A stretch of DNA of 64,000 nt from Spirosoma pollinicola (GCF_002831565.1 NZ_CP025096.1:3077027-3141026), one strand, 5' to 3'. Shown: positions 52,801 through 63,073, numbered from the stretch's first letter. The notes: generated by a model from the sequence alone, not told the origin. A program made the numbers and translations.

Positions 52801-53899
52801 GCTTTAAATTGATCGTCTCAATAATATACGTCACCTCTGCATCCGTCAGCGTCGGATTTAGCGGCAGGCTGATAACAGTCTGCTGCAATTGCTCAGCAAT
52901 CGGCAGCGATAAATGAGCAAACTCCGCGTAAGCGTGTTGGTGATGGGGCGGAATGGGGTAATGTATGTCGGTGCCAATACCCCGTTCACGTAAATAATTT
53001 CGAAAATCGTCGCGCTGTGGATGCTGAATAACGAACAAATGCCAGGCATCATGGTCAGGCTGATCGGCCAATGGAAGCGTTATATCCGGATGTTGAATAC
53101 CTGTCAAATATCGCTTTGCCAGCTCACGCCGTCGGGCATTTTCTTTGTCGAGCAACGGCAATTTAGCCGATAGCACAGCAGCCTGCAGTTCGTCCAGTCG
53201 GCTATTCTGCCCTATGTACTCATTAACATATTTGTGAGTAGAACCGTAATTTCTGAGTGCCCGTAGTTTCTCAGCCAGCGCATCGTCGTTTGTTGTGATT
53301 GCACCGGCATCGCCCAATGCACCAAGATTTTTACTGGGATAAAAACTCCAGCCTGCTGCATCGGCAAGATTACCCGCCCGCCGATGTCCATATTCTTTAC
53401 TCGAATAAATAGCGCCGTGGGCCTGAGCCGCATCTTCAAGCACTTTCAAATGATATCGTTTTGCCAGTGTGTTGATTGGCTCCATAGCGCAACAGCGCCC
53501 GTATAAATGAACAGGCAGGATTGCTTTTGTGCGGGACGTAATGACTGCTTCGATACGGGCAGGATCGAGTAAATAGGTCTGTGGGTCAGGCTCAACAAAA
53601 ATAGGTATCAAACCAGCATGCGTGATACTTAACACCGATGCGATATAGGCGTTCGATGCAACAATTGCTTCACTGTTGGCTGGAAAATCCCAGGCTTTCA
53701 GCACGAGCGTTAACGCATCAAGCCCGTTGGCAACTCCAATACAATGGCGCGTTTGGCAATAAGCAGCAAACTGACGTTCAAATGTTTCAACCTCTCGGCC
53801 TAGAATGTACCAGCCTGACGCCAGAACCCGCTCAATTGACTGCTTAATGGCCGGTTGATGTGGCTCATTGAGCTGTTTCAGGTCCAAAAACGGAATCAT
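52781..53899 (-). CDS. DegT/DnrJ-type sugar aminotransferase (FdtB/QdtB-like)
   Basis: The 372-residue PLP enzyme has the Schiff-base Lys190 in [17 protein letters not shown], and [24 protein letters not shown] and [17 protein letters not shown] as family markers. It overlaps the ketoisomerase-like cupin gene by 4 bases. The pair matches FdtA/FdtB or QdtA/QdtB, in which a dTDP-6-deoxy-4-keto-hexose is converted to its 3-keto isomer and aminated at C3. The product is probably dTDP-Fuc3N or dTDP-Qui3N for a cell-surface glycan. Confidence 0.9.
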   Translation of the reverse strand: MIPFLDLKQLNEPHQPAIKQSIERVLASGWYILGREVETFERQFAAYCQTRHCIGVANGLDALTLVLKAWDFPANSEAIVASNAYIASVLSITHAGLIPIFVEPDPQTYLLDPARIEAVITSRTKAILPVHLYGRCCAMEPINTLAKRYHLKVLEDAAQAHGAIYSSKEYGHRRAGNLADAAGWSFYPSKNLGALGDAGAITTNDDALAEKLRALRNYGSTHKYVNEYIGQNSRLDELQAAVLSAKLPLLDKENARRRELAKRYLTGIQHPDITLPLADQPDHDAWHLFVIQHPQRDDFRNYLRERGIGTDIHYPIPPHHQHAYAEFAHLSLPIAEQLQQTVISLPLNPTLTDAEVTYIIETINLKRERAKE

Positions 53900-54303
53900 T
53901 CCGAATCAGCCAAAACAGTATAAACTACGCCCTCACTAACCGGATACGGTTCGTAGATATAATCATCTTTGTCGTACAGTTCATTCGAAACAACCAGCAG
54001 GATGGCATCATCGGAAAACTCGTCCATCGTATGCCAGTCTTCAGGATGAAGTACCAGACACTGACGTGGATTTGTCAATAAAAATCTCTCTTCTTTCAGT
54101 CCGTTATGATTATACACCCGGCAGCTGCCACTCAAACAAATAAGCGCATTCCAGGCACGATGATGACGATGACCTGCACGAACAGTATGACCAGCCTGGT
54201 AAATATAAAAGACGCGTTGAATGACGCCGGGAATAATGCCTTCAAAAACAGTTAAGTTTCCTTTTTCAGATTCAAATGTTTTTAATTCGTAGAGTTTAGC
54301 CAT
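53896..54303 (-). CDS. FdtA/QdtA-type dTDP-4-keto-6-deoxyhexose 3,4-ketoisomerase
   Basis: The 135-residue cupin has the family pattern [20 protein letters not shown] followed by [10 protein letters not shown] and [13 protein letters not shown]. Length and motifs fit the FdtA/QdtA/TylM3 ketoisomerases. Its stop overlaps the aminotransferase start, so the two steps are translationally linked. A possible -7 box TATTTTTG on the minus strand lies at 54375-54382, about 72 bases upstream. Confidence 0.88.
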   Translation of the reverse strand: MAKLYELKTFESEKGNLTVFEGIIPGVIQRVFYIYQAGHTVRAGHRHHRAWNALICLSGSCRVYNHNGLKEERFLLTNPRQCLVLHPEDWHTMDEFSDDAILLVVSNELYDKDDYIYEPYPVSEGVVYTVLADSE

Positions 54304-54485
54304 TCGGAAGTGTACTTTTGGAAAGTAAAAAGGAGGTGGTTCTTAGAACCCTAAAGTTATTAAAGCCTGGTAAACAAAAATAGTATGCAGCAAATTGACT
54401 TAAGTAAAATTGCTTAACAATTAGCTACAAAATAAGCTACCAATTTAAGATTAATTCCTCTATAGCCAGTTCAGGACATAAAAAT

Positions 54486-55130
54486 ATGCTGAAAAACAAG
54501 TTTTTTCTAACAGGGTTATTTTTACTTATCGCAATCGTGCTCTATTATACCGCCTTCGACGGAGGGAGTTCATCTGCAGTAGATGGGCTGGAAGTATCAG
54601 TCAACCCCGAAACCTATCGCCAGCAGATAGACGAAAAACGCACGGAGAAAGACCAGTTTTTACGAACAAATACCGAATCGCCCATTCCAGACAAAGCCGG
54701 GTTTAAGGGACTTACTTACTTTTTGCCCGATCCTGCCTACCGCGTTGTAGCCCGACTGGAGCCCTTCGCGGATAAGACCCAAAAACTGGTCGTCAGCATG
54801 AGCGACGGCAGCGAAGACGTGTATGAAAAATTTGCCCATGCCGTATTTAGTCTGAACGGCGAAGCCTGTCGGCTGCTGGTTGTGAAACTTGGGAGCACAT
54901 ACTCTATTCTATTCCGGGACGGCACATCAGGAAAAGACACGTATGGTGGTGGTCGGTACATTGAACTCGATCCAGCGCAATTATCAGACAACCATGCTAT
55001 TATCGACTTCAACACAGCCTACAATCCCTATTGTGCCTACAACCCTACCTATGCCTGCCCATTGCCTCCTGCCGAAAACAAGTTATCAATTGCAGTAAAA
55101 GCCGGTGAAAAATACATAACTCACGAGTGA
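54486..55130 (+). CDS. DUF1684 domain protein with membrane anchor
   Basis: The 214-residue protein starts with one hydrophobic segment (about 6-25), probably a signal anchor or signal peptide. The DUF1684 body is complete: EKDQFLRTNTESPIP, FKGLTYFLPDPAYRV, SGKDTYGGGRYIELD and the strongly conserved end DFNTAYNPYCAYNPTYACPL PPAEN. Function is not established. It is read in the same direction as pheT, with a promoter-like region between. Confidence 0.88.
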   Translation: MLKNKFFLTGLFLLIAIVLYYTAFDGGSSSAVDGLEVSVNPETYRQQIDEKRTEKDQFLRTNTESPIPDKAGFKGLTYFLPDPAYRVVARLEPFADKTQKLVVSMSDGSEDVYEKFAHAVFSLNGEACRLLVVKLGSTYSILFRDGTSGKDTYGGGRYIELDPAQLSDNHAIIDFNTAYNPYCAYNPTYACPLPPAENKLSIAVKAGEKYITHE

Positions 55131-55182
55131 AAAAACGTACGCTTTGTGTCGCTTTTTTGAGATCAATTCACTCATCGAGTCG

Positions 55183-55211
55183 TTAGCCAATCAACCAATT
55201 GGCTAACTTTG
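55183..55211 (+). promoter_or_regulatory. Inverted repeat and -7 box upstream of pheT
   Basis: TTAGCCAAT pairs with ATTGGCTAA (55183-55206), and TAACTTTG at 55204-55211 matches TAnnTTTG. The transcript would start about 19 bases before the ATG. The repeat may be a terminator for DUF1684 or a regulatory site. Confidence 0.35.
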
Positions 55212-55236
55212 TTCTAATTATCTGCTTTGCCTCTGT

Positions 55237-57666
55237 ATGGAAGTTTCCTATAAATGGTTACAAGAGTTCATTGAATTGCCTGAGTCACCCGAAGAAGTTG
55301 GTAAATTACTGACGGCAACGGGGCTTGAAGTTGAAGGAATTGAAAAAATTGACGCCGTGCCCGGTGGGCTGGAAGGTGTAGTTATTGGTCAGGTATTGAC
55401 CTGTACTAAACACCCCGATGCAGACAAATTAAGTCTGACCACCGTGGATGTTGGCACCGACCAACCGCTGCCCATCGTTTGTGGCGCCCCGAATGTAGCG
55501 GCTGGACAAAAAGTAGTAGTAGCGCTTGTTGGCACGACACTGCATCCGACGTCGGGAGAACCATTCCAGATCAAAAAAGCCAAAATTCGCGGAATGGCTT
55601 CCGAAGGAATGATTTGTGCTGAGGACGAAATTGGCCTTGGTACATCGCATGCTGGTATTATGGTCCTTGATACCCAGCTACCGAATGGTACACCAGCGGC
55701 CCGCTATTTCAAGCTCGAATCCGATTATCAGATTGCCATTGGTTTGACGCCCAACCGTATTGATGCCGCATCGCACTACGGCACAGCCCGCGATTTGAAA
55801 GCCGTATTGAACCGGCCACTTACGTTACCATCTGTCGAAGCGTTTGAGGTAGCCAATACAGATTTAACCCTCGACGTTCAGGTCGACGACCTGGATGCCT
55901 GCCCCCGTTATGCGGGTATTACGTTAAGTGGCCTCACCGTTGGCGAATCACCAGACTGGCTGAAACGACGCTTGGTGAGTATTGGGCTGAAACCGATCAA
56001 TAACATTGTAGACGTAACGAACTTTGTTTGCTACGATCTGGGACAGCCACTTCACGCGTTCGATGCGGCAAAGATTGCCCAAAATCAGGTCATCGTGAAA
56101 ACTCTGCCCGAAGGCACACCCTTTGTGACACTCGATGGCGTAGAGCGTAAACTCACCGCTACCGACCTGATGATTTGCGATGCCGAAAAACCAATGTGTA
56201 TAGCAGGTGTATTCGGCGGACAGTATTCGGGTGTATCGGCGCAAACGACCAGCATCTTTCTGGAATCAGCTTACTTCTCCCCTACCTCGATTCGTAAAAC
56301 GGCGCAGCATCACGGCCTGAAAACCGATGCATCATTCCGCTTCGAGCGGGGTATCGACCCGAACATAACAATCTTTGCCCTGAAACGGGCCGCGCTGCTG
56401 ATTCAGGAAGTGGCGGGAGGAACAGTCAGTTCTACTATCACCGACATCTACCCAAACCCAATCGAACCCTTCCGGGTGCTGGTTCGCTATCGGAATATCG
56501 ATCGGTTGATTGGGATTCGAATTGATCATGTAGAAATCCATCGAATTCTGGAAGCGCTGGACATTCAGGCGGAGTTGATGCAGGAAGGTAGTTTCATCGC
56601 CATTGTTCCTCCTTACCGGGTCGATGTAACCCGCGAGGCCGATGTGATTGAGGAGATTCTCCGCATCTACGGCCTGGATAACATTCCTCTTTCGGCTAAC
56701 CTGCAGGCCGACTCGTTGTCGGAATTCCCTAAAACAGACCCCGATCAATGGCAGGGTCGGGTAGGTCAGTTGATGGCGGCTAATGGTTTCTACGAAATCC
56801 TGGCCCTCTCGTTAACACGTCCGGTTTATAACGATGCCATCCGTTCATCGTTGGTTGGTGATGATGTTACCTTACTTAACCCACTCAGCGATGATCTGTC
56901 TGTGATGCGGCAAACGATGTTGTTTTCGGCTCTTGAAACGCTGGTGTATAATATAAACCGGCGGCAAAAAGACCTGAAACTATTCGAATTCGGCAAGATT
57001 TATCATAAAGTAAAACTTGAAGATGGAGCCAGCAAATACGTTGAGCGGATGCGGTTGAGTCTCGCCATTATTGGCAATCAGACTCCCGAGGGCTGGCTTC
57101 AAAAGGGGCATCCTCTGGCTTACCATGATCTGGCAACGGCCGTACAGCGGGTATTTAACTTGTTCCGTATCAAATCGTTCGATACACAACCCGCCGATCC
57201 TACGCTTTTTCAGTATGGTCTGACGTATATTGTCAATAAAAAACCATTGGTGAGCTTAGGTCTGGTTCAACCGAAACTGACGAAATTAGTTGATCTGAAA
57301 CAGCCGGTATTCTACGCGGACTTCGATTGGCAGGCCCTACTTAAACTGGCGACCAGCAAAATCCGTTATGAAGAGGTGGCTAAGTTTCCGGAAGTTCGAC
57401 GCGATCTGTCACTCGTACTTGATAAGGCGGTTACCTTTGAACAAATCAGTAAACTGGCTCGTCAGACGGAGCGGAAATTATTACGCTCAATAAATGTGTT
57501 TGATGTGTATGAAGGTGAAAACCTGGGTAGTGGTAAGAAAGCCTATTCGGTCAGCTTTATGTTGCAAGACACGGCTCAGACCCTCACCGAGGTAACAATT
57601 GATAAAACGATGCAACGACTTATGACAGCTTTCGAGCAGGAATTAAGTGCCGTGATTAGAAAATAA
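55237..57666 (+). CDS. pheT: Phenylalanyl-tRNA synthetase beta subunit
   Basis: The 809-residue, full-length beta chain includes an N-terminal B1-type segment, a tRNA-binding OB fold (about 40-150, VIGQVLTCTKHPDADKL), the B3/B4 editing domain, B5 with NRIDAASHYG and YPNPIEPFRV, and a C-terminal FDX-ACB domain (RYEEVAKFPEVRRDLSLVLD). It joins the alpha chain, encoded elsewhere, to charge tRNA-Phe. It heads a conserved order with a coiled-coil protein, zapA and rny. Confidence 0.97.
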   Translation: MEVSYKWLQEFIELPESPEEVGKLLTATGLEVEGIEKIDAVPGGLEGVVIGQVLTCTKHPDADKLSLTTVDVGTDQPLPIVCGAPNVAAGQKVVVALVGTTLHPTSGEPFQIKKAKIRGMASEGMICAEDEIGLGTSHAGIMVLDTQLPNGTPAARYFKLESDYQIAIGLTPNRIDAASHYGTARDLKAVLNRPLTLPSVEAFEVANTDLTLDVQVDDLDACPRYAGITLSGLTVGESPDWLKRRLVSIGLKPINNIVDVTNFVCYDLGQPLHAFDAAKIAQNQVIVKTLPEGTPFVTLDGVERKLTATDLMICDAEKPMCIAGVFGGQYSGVSAQTTSIFLESAYFSPTSIRKTAQHHGLKTDASFRFERGIDPNITIFALKRAALLIQEVAGGTVSSTITDIYPNPIEPFRVLVRYRNIDRLIGIRIDHVEIHRILEALDIQAELMQEGSFIAIVPPYRVDVTREADVIEEILRIYGLDNIPLSANLQADSLSEFPKTDPDQWQGRVGQLMAANGFYEILALSLTRPVYNDAIRSSLVGDDVTLLNPLSDDLSVMRQTMLFSALETLVYNINRRQKDLKLFEFGKIYHKVKLEDGASKYVERMRLSLAIIGNQTPEGWLQKGHPLAYHDLATAVQRVFNLFRIKSFDTQPADPTLFQYGLTYIVNKKPLVSLGLVQPKLTKLVDLKQPVFYADFDWQALLKLATSKIRYEEVAKFPEVRRDLSLVLDKAVTFEQISKLARQTERKLLRSINVFDVYEGENLGSGKKAYSVSFMLQDTAQTLTEVTIDKTMQRLMTAFEQELSAVIRK

Positions 57667-57667
57667 A

Positions 57668-57744
57668 GAGTGAAAGAATAAAAGAGTGAAAGGCTATCTC
57701 AGCCTATCGTCCTTTTATCGCATTGTCGTTTCACTCTTTCACTC
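57668..57744. terminator. GAGTGAA-type inverted repeat after pheT
   Basis: GAGTGAAAGA pairs with TCTTTCACTC, with more GAGTGAA words inside. It begins two bases past the pheT stop and precedes the coiled-coil gene. Confidence 0.5.
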
Positions 57745-57753
57745 ATTAATACT

Positions 57754-58092
57754 GTGATTAGCGAACATCAGATTATTGCGCTTGTGGAGCGATTTGAGCA
57801 TAAGCTTAAATTGCTGACGAGGGTATATGCAGATGCGCAAAAACAGGTTGAACAGCTGGAACTAGAAAATTCAGCGTTACAGGAAAGTCTGAGAAAAGAG
57901 CAGGAAACTGTTCGACAACTTCGGAAAAAACCTGTTATTCCAGAAAAAATTACACCAAAGTCGAAAGATGTTGGTATAATTGTAAAAGACAATCTGTCTG
58001 AGACAGATACGAATGCTGAATTAAAACAACAACTCGACGAGTATATCCGGGAATTGGAACGGTGCATAGCTCATTTGAGTAGTTTGTCATAA
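57754..58092 (+). CDS. Small coiled-coil protein, possible ZapB-like partner of ZapA
   Basis: The 112-residue protein has a GTG start at 57754. It is almost entirely helical with heptad-like spacing (LLTRVYADAQKQVEQLELEN, LQESLRKEQETVRQLRKK, LKQQLDEYIRELERCIAHL). It lies just before zapA, a position commonly occupied by such proteins in Bacteroidota. A role beside ZapA at the division ring is plausible by context; there is no sequence proof. Confidence 0.75.
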   Translation: MISEHQIIALVERFEHKLKLLTRVYADAQKQVEQLELENSALQESLRKEQETVRQLRKKPVIPEKITPKSKDVGIIVKDNLSETDTNAELKQQLDEYIRELERCIAHLSSLS

Positions 58093-58139
58093 ACCCAAAT
58101 TGGCTCCAGGGGGTATCCCCATATGAGTCGACTGCAGCG

Positions 58140-58427
58140 ATGGAAGAATTGCCAATTCGCGTAAAAATAGCCGACCGATTCTACAAATTAGCTGTAGAAC
58201 CGGAATCAGAGGCTATTGTACGCGAAGCCGCCAAATTGATTCAGGATGAACTGAAGAAATATAGGGATAAAGGGCTTACTGATACGCAGGAAGCCCTGGC
58301 AATGATAGCCTTCGACTGCCTGGTCACCAAGCTCAGAGGAGAACGACAGATGCAACGATTACAACAAATGGTGTTTGACAAAATAACTCAGTTAGACCAG
58401 GTCGTCACGCCGGTCATTACAACATAA
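58140..58427 (+). CDS. zapA: Cell division protein ZapA
   Basis: The 95-residue protein begins LPIRVKIADRFYKLAVEPES and has the helical ZapA core (EAIVREAAKLIQDELKKY, ALAMIAFDCLVTKL). ZapA bundles FtsZ protofilaments at the division site. It lies between the coiled-coil gene and rny, an order known in Bacteroidota. Confidence 0.9.
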   Translation: MEELPIRVKIADRFYKLAVEPESEAIVREAAKLIQDELKKYRDKGLTDTQEALAMIAFDCLVTKLRGERQMQRLQQMVFDKITQLDQVVTPVITT

Positions 58428-58530
58428 ACAACGGCGGACTACCACCCAACTATACTCCGGGTTGGCGTTCAGAGCACTCGTATTGCAGCAGGTTGATGGT
58501 TTATTTTTTCAACCCTAACGATATAGTCCG

Positions 58531-60141
58531 ATGGACATTCCAGTTTGGTTAACGATTCTTGCCGCCCTTGCAGGGGCTGGTATTGGCATATTAATAGGCC
58601 GCCAAAGTATGGCGGGCGTTCGCGCAAAGCACGAGAAAGAAGCAGAAGAAAAGGCAGCATCCATTTTGAAAAATGCTGAGTTACAAGCCGAAACGATCAA
58701 GAAAGATCGAATACTGGAAGCGAAAGAGAAGTATTTAAAACTGAAAACCGAATTTGAAGAAAACACGAATCAGAAACGAAATATACTTCTCCAGAACGAA
58801 ACAAAACTTAAGCAACGCGAACAACAACTAGCCCAACAGGCCGACCAGCAGCGCAATCGTGAAAGTGAGCTGAATCAGCAACGCAACGAACTTGGTCATC
58901 AGAAAAACACGCTGGCGCAACAAACTGAAGCCCTTAACAAGCGTCGCGAAGATGTTGATAAACGGCAGCAGGAAGCCGACCGGATGCTGGCCGACCAGGT
59001 AGCTCAACTCGAAAAAATTGCAGGTCTCTCTGCTGAGCAGGCTCGTGATCAACTGATCGAAAACCTGAAAGCCGAAGCCGAATCAAGGGCATCTTCTTAC
59101 ATCAAAAACATTGTTGAAGAAGCTAAACTGACCGCTACGAAAGAGGCTAAAAAGGTTGTTATTGAAACCATTCAACGGACGGCTACCGAACATGCCATCG
59201 AGAACTGTGTATCGGTTTTCAACATTGAATCGGATGATGTAAAGGGCAAAGTCATTGGTCGTGAAGGCCGCAACATCCGCGCCCTCGAAGCAGCTACTGG
59301 CGTCGAAATCATTGTAGACGATACCCCCGAAGCTATCATCATTTCAGGCTTTGATCCCGTTCGGCGCGAAATTGCCCGTCTGTCGCTGCACCGGCTCGTA
59401 CAGGATGGCCGTATCCACCCCGCACGCATTGAAGAGATTGTTGCCAAGACCCGCAAAAATATTGAAGACGAAATTGTGGAGATTGGCGAACGGACGGTGA
59501 TTGACCTGGGTATTCATGGCCTCCACCCTGAGCTTATCAAAATGGTAGGACGGATGCGTTTCCGCTCCAGCTACGGTCAGAATCTGCTTCAACACTCTCG
59601 CGAGGTCGCGAAACTTTGCGCTACCATGGCAGCTGAGTTAGGCCTGAACGCCAAGTTAGCGAAACGGGCTGGCCTGCTTCATGATATTGGCAAGGTTTGG
59701 CCTGAAGAAGCCGAGCTACCCCACGCCATTCTGGGCATGGAGTTGGCGAAAAAGTATAAAGAGAATCCCGAAGTCATCAACGCTATTGGCGCTCACCACG
59801 ACGAAATAGAGATGACAAGTATGATTTCACCTATCGTTCAGGTGTGCGATGCTGTGTCTGGTTCGCGCCCGGGTGCTCGTCGTGAAATGATGGAGTCATA
59901 TATCAAACGACTCAAAGAACTGGAAGAACTGGCAGGTAACTTCCCTGGTGTGCTGAAGTGTTATGCCATTCAGGCCGGGCGCGAACTCCGCATCATGGTC
60001 GATGCCGATCATGTTTCCGACGAGCGGGCAGGTACTCTATCGTATGAAATCTCCCAGAAGATTGAGAAAGAAATGCAGTATCCCGGACAGATCAAAGTGA
60101 CGGTCATTCGGGAAATGCGGGCAGTAGCCTACGCGAAGTAA
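58531..60141 (+). CDS. rny: Ribonuclease Y
   Basis: The 536-residue membrane-attached endoribonuclease has an N-terminal TM helix (about 4-22), a long coiled coil rich in Gln/Arg/Glu (about 28-190), a KH domain (about 225-285, [15 protein letters not shown]), and an HD domain ([17 protein letters not shown], then [12 protein letters not shown]). It starts decay of many mRNAs at the inner membrane. The motif and length match the family closely. Confidence 0.96.
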   Translation: MDIPVWLTILAALAGAGIGILIGRQSMAGVRAKHEKEAEEKAASILKNAELQAETIKKDRILEAKEKYLKLKTEFEENTNQKRNILLQNETKLKQREQQLAQQADQQRNRESELNQQRNELGHQKNTLAQQTEALNKRREDVDKRQQEADRMLADQVAQLEKIAGLSAEQARDQLIENLKAEAESRASSYIKNIVEEAKLTATKEAKKVVIETIQRTATEHAIENCVSVFNIESDDVKGKVIGREGRNIRALEAATGVEIIVDDTPEAIIISGFDPVRREIARLSLHRLVQDGRIHPARIEEIVAKTRKNIEDEIVEIGERTVIDLGIHGLHPELIKMVGRMRFRSSYGQNLLQHSREVAKLCATMAAELGLNAKLAKRAGLLHDIGKVWPEEAELPHAILGMELAKKYKENPEVINAIGAHHDEIEMTSMISPIVQVCDAVSGSRPGARREMMESYIKRLKELEELAGNFPGVLKCYAIQAGRELRIMVDADHVSDERAGTLSYEISQKIEKEMQYPGQIKVTVIREMRAVAYAK

Positions 60142-60153
60142 GAAGTAGACAGG

Positions 60154-60242
60154 AACGCGGATCGAACGGATTTAACAGATCAACACGGATTTTTACTGGT
60201 TATTTATCCGTTTTAATCTGTTAAATCCGTTCGATCCGCGTT
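60154..60242. terminator. 27-bp perfect inverted repeat after rny
   Basis: Positions 60154-60180 and 60216-60242 are perfect reverse complements. The motif GATCGAACGGATTTAACAGA and its complement look like a known type of interspersed repeat in this group. It may end rny transcription and is followed by the DUF4230 gene. Confidence 0.55.
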
Positions 60243-60265
60243 TCCATTATTTTAACCTAAACCAA

Positions 60266-60919
60266 ATGGATTTCCTGACCACACTTTTACTATTACTCGT
60301 TGGCGCGGGCGGGGGCGTTGTGCTGGCAAACACATTACGCAAACGGACAGGGCTGACCAACGTTCGGCACGATTCCGTTATCCTGTTAGAGCGCATCGAG
60401 AAAGTGTTTAAGGTAGTTATGGCCGAGGGGTATTTTTCGGAGATTTATAATTACCAGGACCAGAAGAAAATTCTATACGTGTTAAACGACCCCAAGAAAG
60501 CAATGGTCATTGCCAAATCGAAGGTACTGGTTGGCTTCGACTTCGCCAAAGTTCGTTTTCGGGCGTCGGATAATGGAGAGAAAAAGCTAATTATCGAGTC
60601 ATTTCCAGAACCCGAAGTCTTGTCTATTGACACCGATTATCAATTTTACGATATCCAGGCAGGCTTCTTGAATCATTTTAGTGGCGACGACTATACGCAC
60701 ATTCTGGACGAAGCTAAACAGGCCATGAATGAACGGGCTATGCAAAGCGATCTCCCTAAAATTGCCAACAATCAGATTCAGTACATGATGTATCAACTGG
60801 CCAGTTCGATGGGCTGGCATCTTCAATTGCCCGAGGCAGATCAGAAACGTTTGGACGCGTTGAAAGCACAGGCAGAAGAAAAAGCGCAGTCAGCCAAACT
60901 GCTGAATTCAGGCAATTAA
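60266..60919 (+). CDS. DUF4230 domain protein with N-terminal membrane anchor
   Basis: The 217-residue protein has one N-terminal hydrophobic segment (about 4-22, LTTLLLLLVGAGGGVVLANT). The DUF4230 body shows RIEKVFKVVMAEGYFSEIYN, YVLNDPKKAMVIAKSKVLVG FDF and a C-terminal helix. The family's function is unknown; it is common next to cell-envelope genes. No partner is evident. Confidence 0.87.
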   Translation: MDFLTTLLLLLVGAGGGVVLANTLRKRTGLTNVRHDSVILLERIEKVFKVVMAEGYFSEIYNYQDQKKILYVLNDPKKAMVIAKSKVLVGFDFAKVRFRASDNGEKKLIIESFPEPEVLSIDTDYQFYDIQAGFLNHFSGDDYTHILDEAKQAMNERAMQSDLPKIANNQIQYMMYQLASSMGWHLQLPEADQKRLDALKAQAEEKAQSAKLLNSGN

Positions 60920-60968
60920 AAATAACTTCCTGCCGGGTAAATCGTTAGTCAAAAAACATCAGTCTGCC

Positions 60969-62975
60969 ATGCGAATCGGTTACCTGCTTCTGCTTTTGTT
61001 GCCGCTTTTTGCCACTGCCCAGGAAATGACAACCGGCGGTCAATTTTGCCAGATGGGTAAGGTTCGTTATGTAGAGAGCCTGTCGGCAAATTCCAAAGCA
61101 AGGCTGGCTTATCCCGGCGACGCATCTATCGATGTTACCTACTACGGTCTTGACCTTCGCCTGACCACAACACCCGCCAACCTGCGCGGTGCTGCTACGA
61201 TTACGCTTAAGAGCACCGTGGCCACACTCAGCAGCTTCTTTCTGGATCTGAACTCAACAACCACAACGTCGGGTCTGGGTTTACGAGTCGATTCAGTAAA
61301 GGCCGGGAGCCAAAAGCTAACCTTTCAACATGCGCAAAATCAACTGATCATCACACCCGCTCAACCGCTAACGAATGGGCAGGCTTTGACTTTAACCGTG
61401 TTTTACCAGGGCGTACCCAATGGCAGCGCAAACGGCAGCTTTGCGTTTGGTAAGCACGAAACCACAGCCGACCCGGTCATCTGGAGTTTAAGTGAGCCTT
61501 ATGGTGCATCGGACTGGTTCCCGTGTCGGGACACCCCCGCCGACAAAGCGGACTCTTCGTCGGTTCGCATTACCGCTCCGGCACAGCTGGTATCGGTTTC
61601 TAACGGGAAGCTCATCAGCACAACAACCAACGCCGATGGCACCAAAACGTATCTCTGGCGCAACAGCTACCCTATTGCCCAGTATTTGATCTCCATTGCC
61701 GTATCGAACTACTCGCAATACGATACGCCGTTCACTTACGGGAATCAGACGATGCCGGTTACGCACTACATTTATCCTGAAAATCTAGCCCAGGTTCAGG
61801 CCAATCTGGCACTTACGCCCGCCATGATTCAGCTGTTCACCAATCGGTTCGGCCCCTATCCATTCCTGCGGGAGAAATACGGACATGCGCAATTCGCGAG
61901 GAATAACGGAGGTATGGAGCATCAGACCATAAGCTCTATGGGCATCTCGTCCTTAACTCCGAACGTTATTGCTCATGAACTGGCTCACCAGTGGTTCGGC
62001 GATAAAATTACCTGTCGCGACTGGCAGAACATCTGGTTAAATGAAGGCTTTGCTTCCTACGGTGAAGCTGTCTATGCAGAATCGGTTGGTGGCGTTACGG
62101 GCTACCAGGCTACTATGAATAGTTTTATGAGTAGTGCCCGCAGTGCCAGAGGTTCCATTTACGTACAAGACATCAGCAACATAAATAACATCTTCAACAG
62201 TGCCCGTACCTATGCCAAAGGGGCAAGTGTATTGCACATGTTGCGGGGTGTTGTAGGTGATAGCACGTTTTTTCGCACCTTGCGTACGTATGTTGCTACG
62301 CCAACGCTGGCCTATAACACAGCCGTTACAGAAGATTTTCAGGCAGTAGCCCAGCAGGTTTCCAACAGGCCTCTGGACTATTTCTTCAAGCAGTGGATTT
62401 ATGGCGAAGGTTATCCAACCTACAAGGCAACCGTATCGGCGGGGAGTGCCGCTAATACAGTAACCGTCCGACTGGAACAACGGAATAGTATTTCCACCAA
62501 CCCAGGCTCGTTTACGATGCCTATCCAGATGCGGGTGCAATCGGCGTTGGGCGATACAACAGTAACCGTCCTCAATAACCAGACCGATCAAACCTTTACA
62601 CTACCCACTCGAGGCACCGTTACCGGGCTACTTATTGATCCCAACAACTGGATTTTAAAAACCGTGGAATCCGTTACCTTATCTACGCCGGGCCTGGTAA
62701 CCACTATTAACGAACCCGCTCCGACCGGCTTTCGTATATACCCCAACCCAACAACAGAATCGGTACTGATCGACTTTACGCTGTCGGTAAGCGGGTCGGC
62801 AAGAATTTCGCTAACAGATCTATTAGGCAGGCGACTACAGACCCTTCAGGAGTCAACCCTTCCGGCGGGCAATTACACCCGGACAATGACGCTGCGGGGG
62901 TTGGCTACCGGGCGCTATACGGTAACGATCGAAACCCCTGATGGGCAGCAGAGCCGGGTAATACTGGTGCGCTAA
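60969..62975 (+). CDS. Secreted M1-family metallopeptidase with T9SS sorting domain
   Basis: The 668-residue protein has a signal peptide (about 1-17, ending ATAQ). The gluzincin site is complete: His336-Glu337-x-x-His340 (HELAHQWFGD) and Glu359 in NIWLNEGF. The exopeptidase motif reads GGMEH. The C terminus is a T9SS sorting domain (GFRIYPNPTTESVLIDF, LATGRYTVTIETPDGQ). It is probably a surface aminopeptidase carried by the type IX system. Confidence 0.94.
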   Translation: MRIGYLLLLLLPLFATAQEMTTGGQFCQMGKVRYVESLSANSKARLAYPGDASIDVTYYGLDLRLTTTPANLRGAATITLKSTVATLSSFFLDLNSTTTTSGLGLRVDSVKAGSQKLTFQHAQNQLIITPAQPLTNGQALTLTVFYQGVPNGSANGSFAFGKHETTADPVIWSLSEPYGASDWFPCRDTPADKADSSSVRITAPAQLVSVSNGKLISTTTNADGTKTYLWRNSYPIAQYLISIAVSNYSQYDTPFTYGNQTMPVTHYIYPENLAQVQANLALTPAMIQLFTNRFGPYPFLREKYGHAQFARNNGGMEHQTISSMGISSLTPNVIAHELAHQWFGDKITCRDWQNIWLNEGFASYGEAVYAESVGGVTGYQATMNSFMSSARSARGSIYVQDISNINNIFNSARTYAKGASVLHMLRGVVGDSTFFRTLRTYVATPTLAYNTAVTEDFQAVAQQVSNRPLDYFFKQWIYGEGYPTYKATVSAGSAANTVTVRLEQRNSISTNPGSFTMPIQMRVQSALGDTTVTVLNNQTDQTFTLPTRGTVTGLLIDPNNWILKTVESVTLSTPGLVTTINEPAPTGFRIYPNPTTESVLIDFTLSVSGSARISLTDLLGRRLQTLQESTLPAGNYTRTMTLRGLATGRYTVTIETPDGQQSRVILVR

Positions 62976-63073
62976 TGGCCTTACAGTATGTATATTAAAC
63001 TTACATATATGTGTGTACGTAACGACCCCACTTCCTCAAATAAAGTCGTTACCAATTAACATTTCCTAATTAG

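Noticed and set aside
58428-58530. Possible 6S RNA gene between zapA and rny
   Set aside because: 6S RNA follows zapA in some bacteria, but only about 100 bases are available and no closed hairpin with a central bubble could be drawn.
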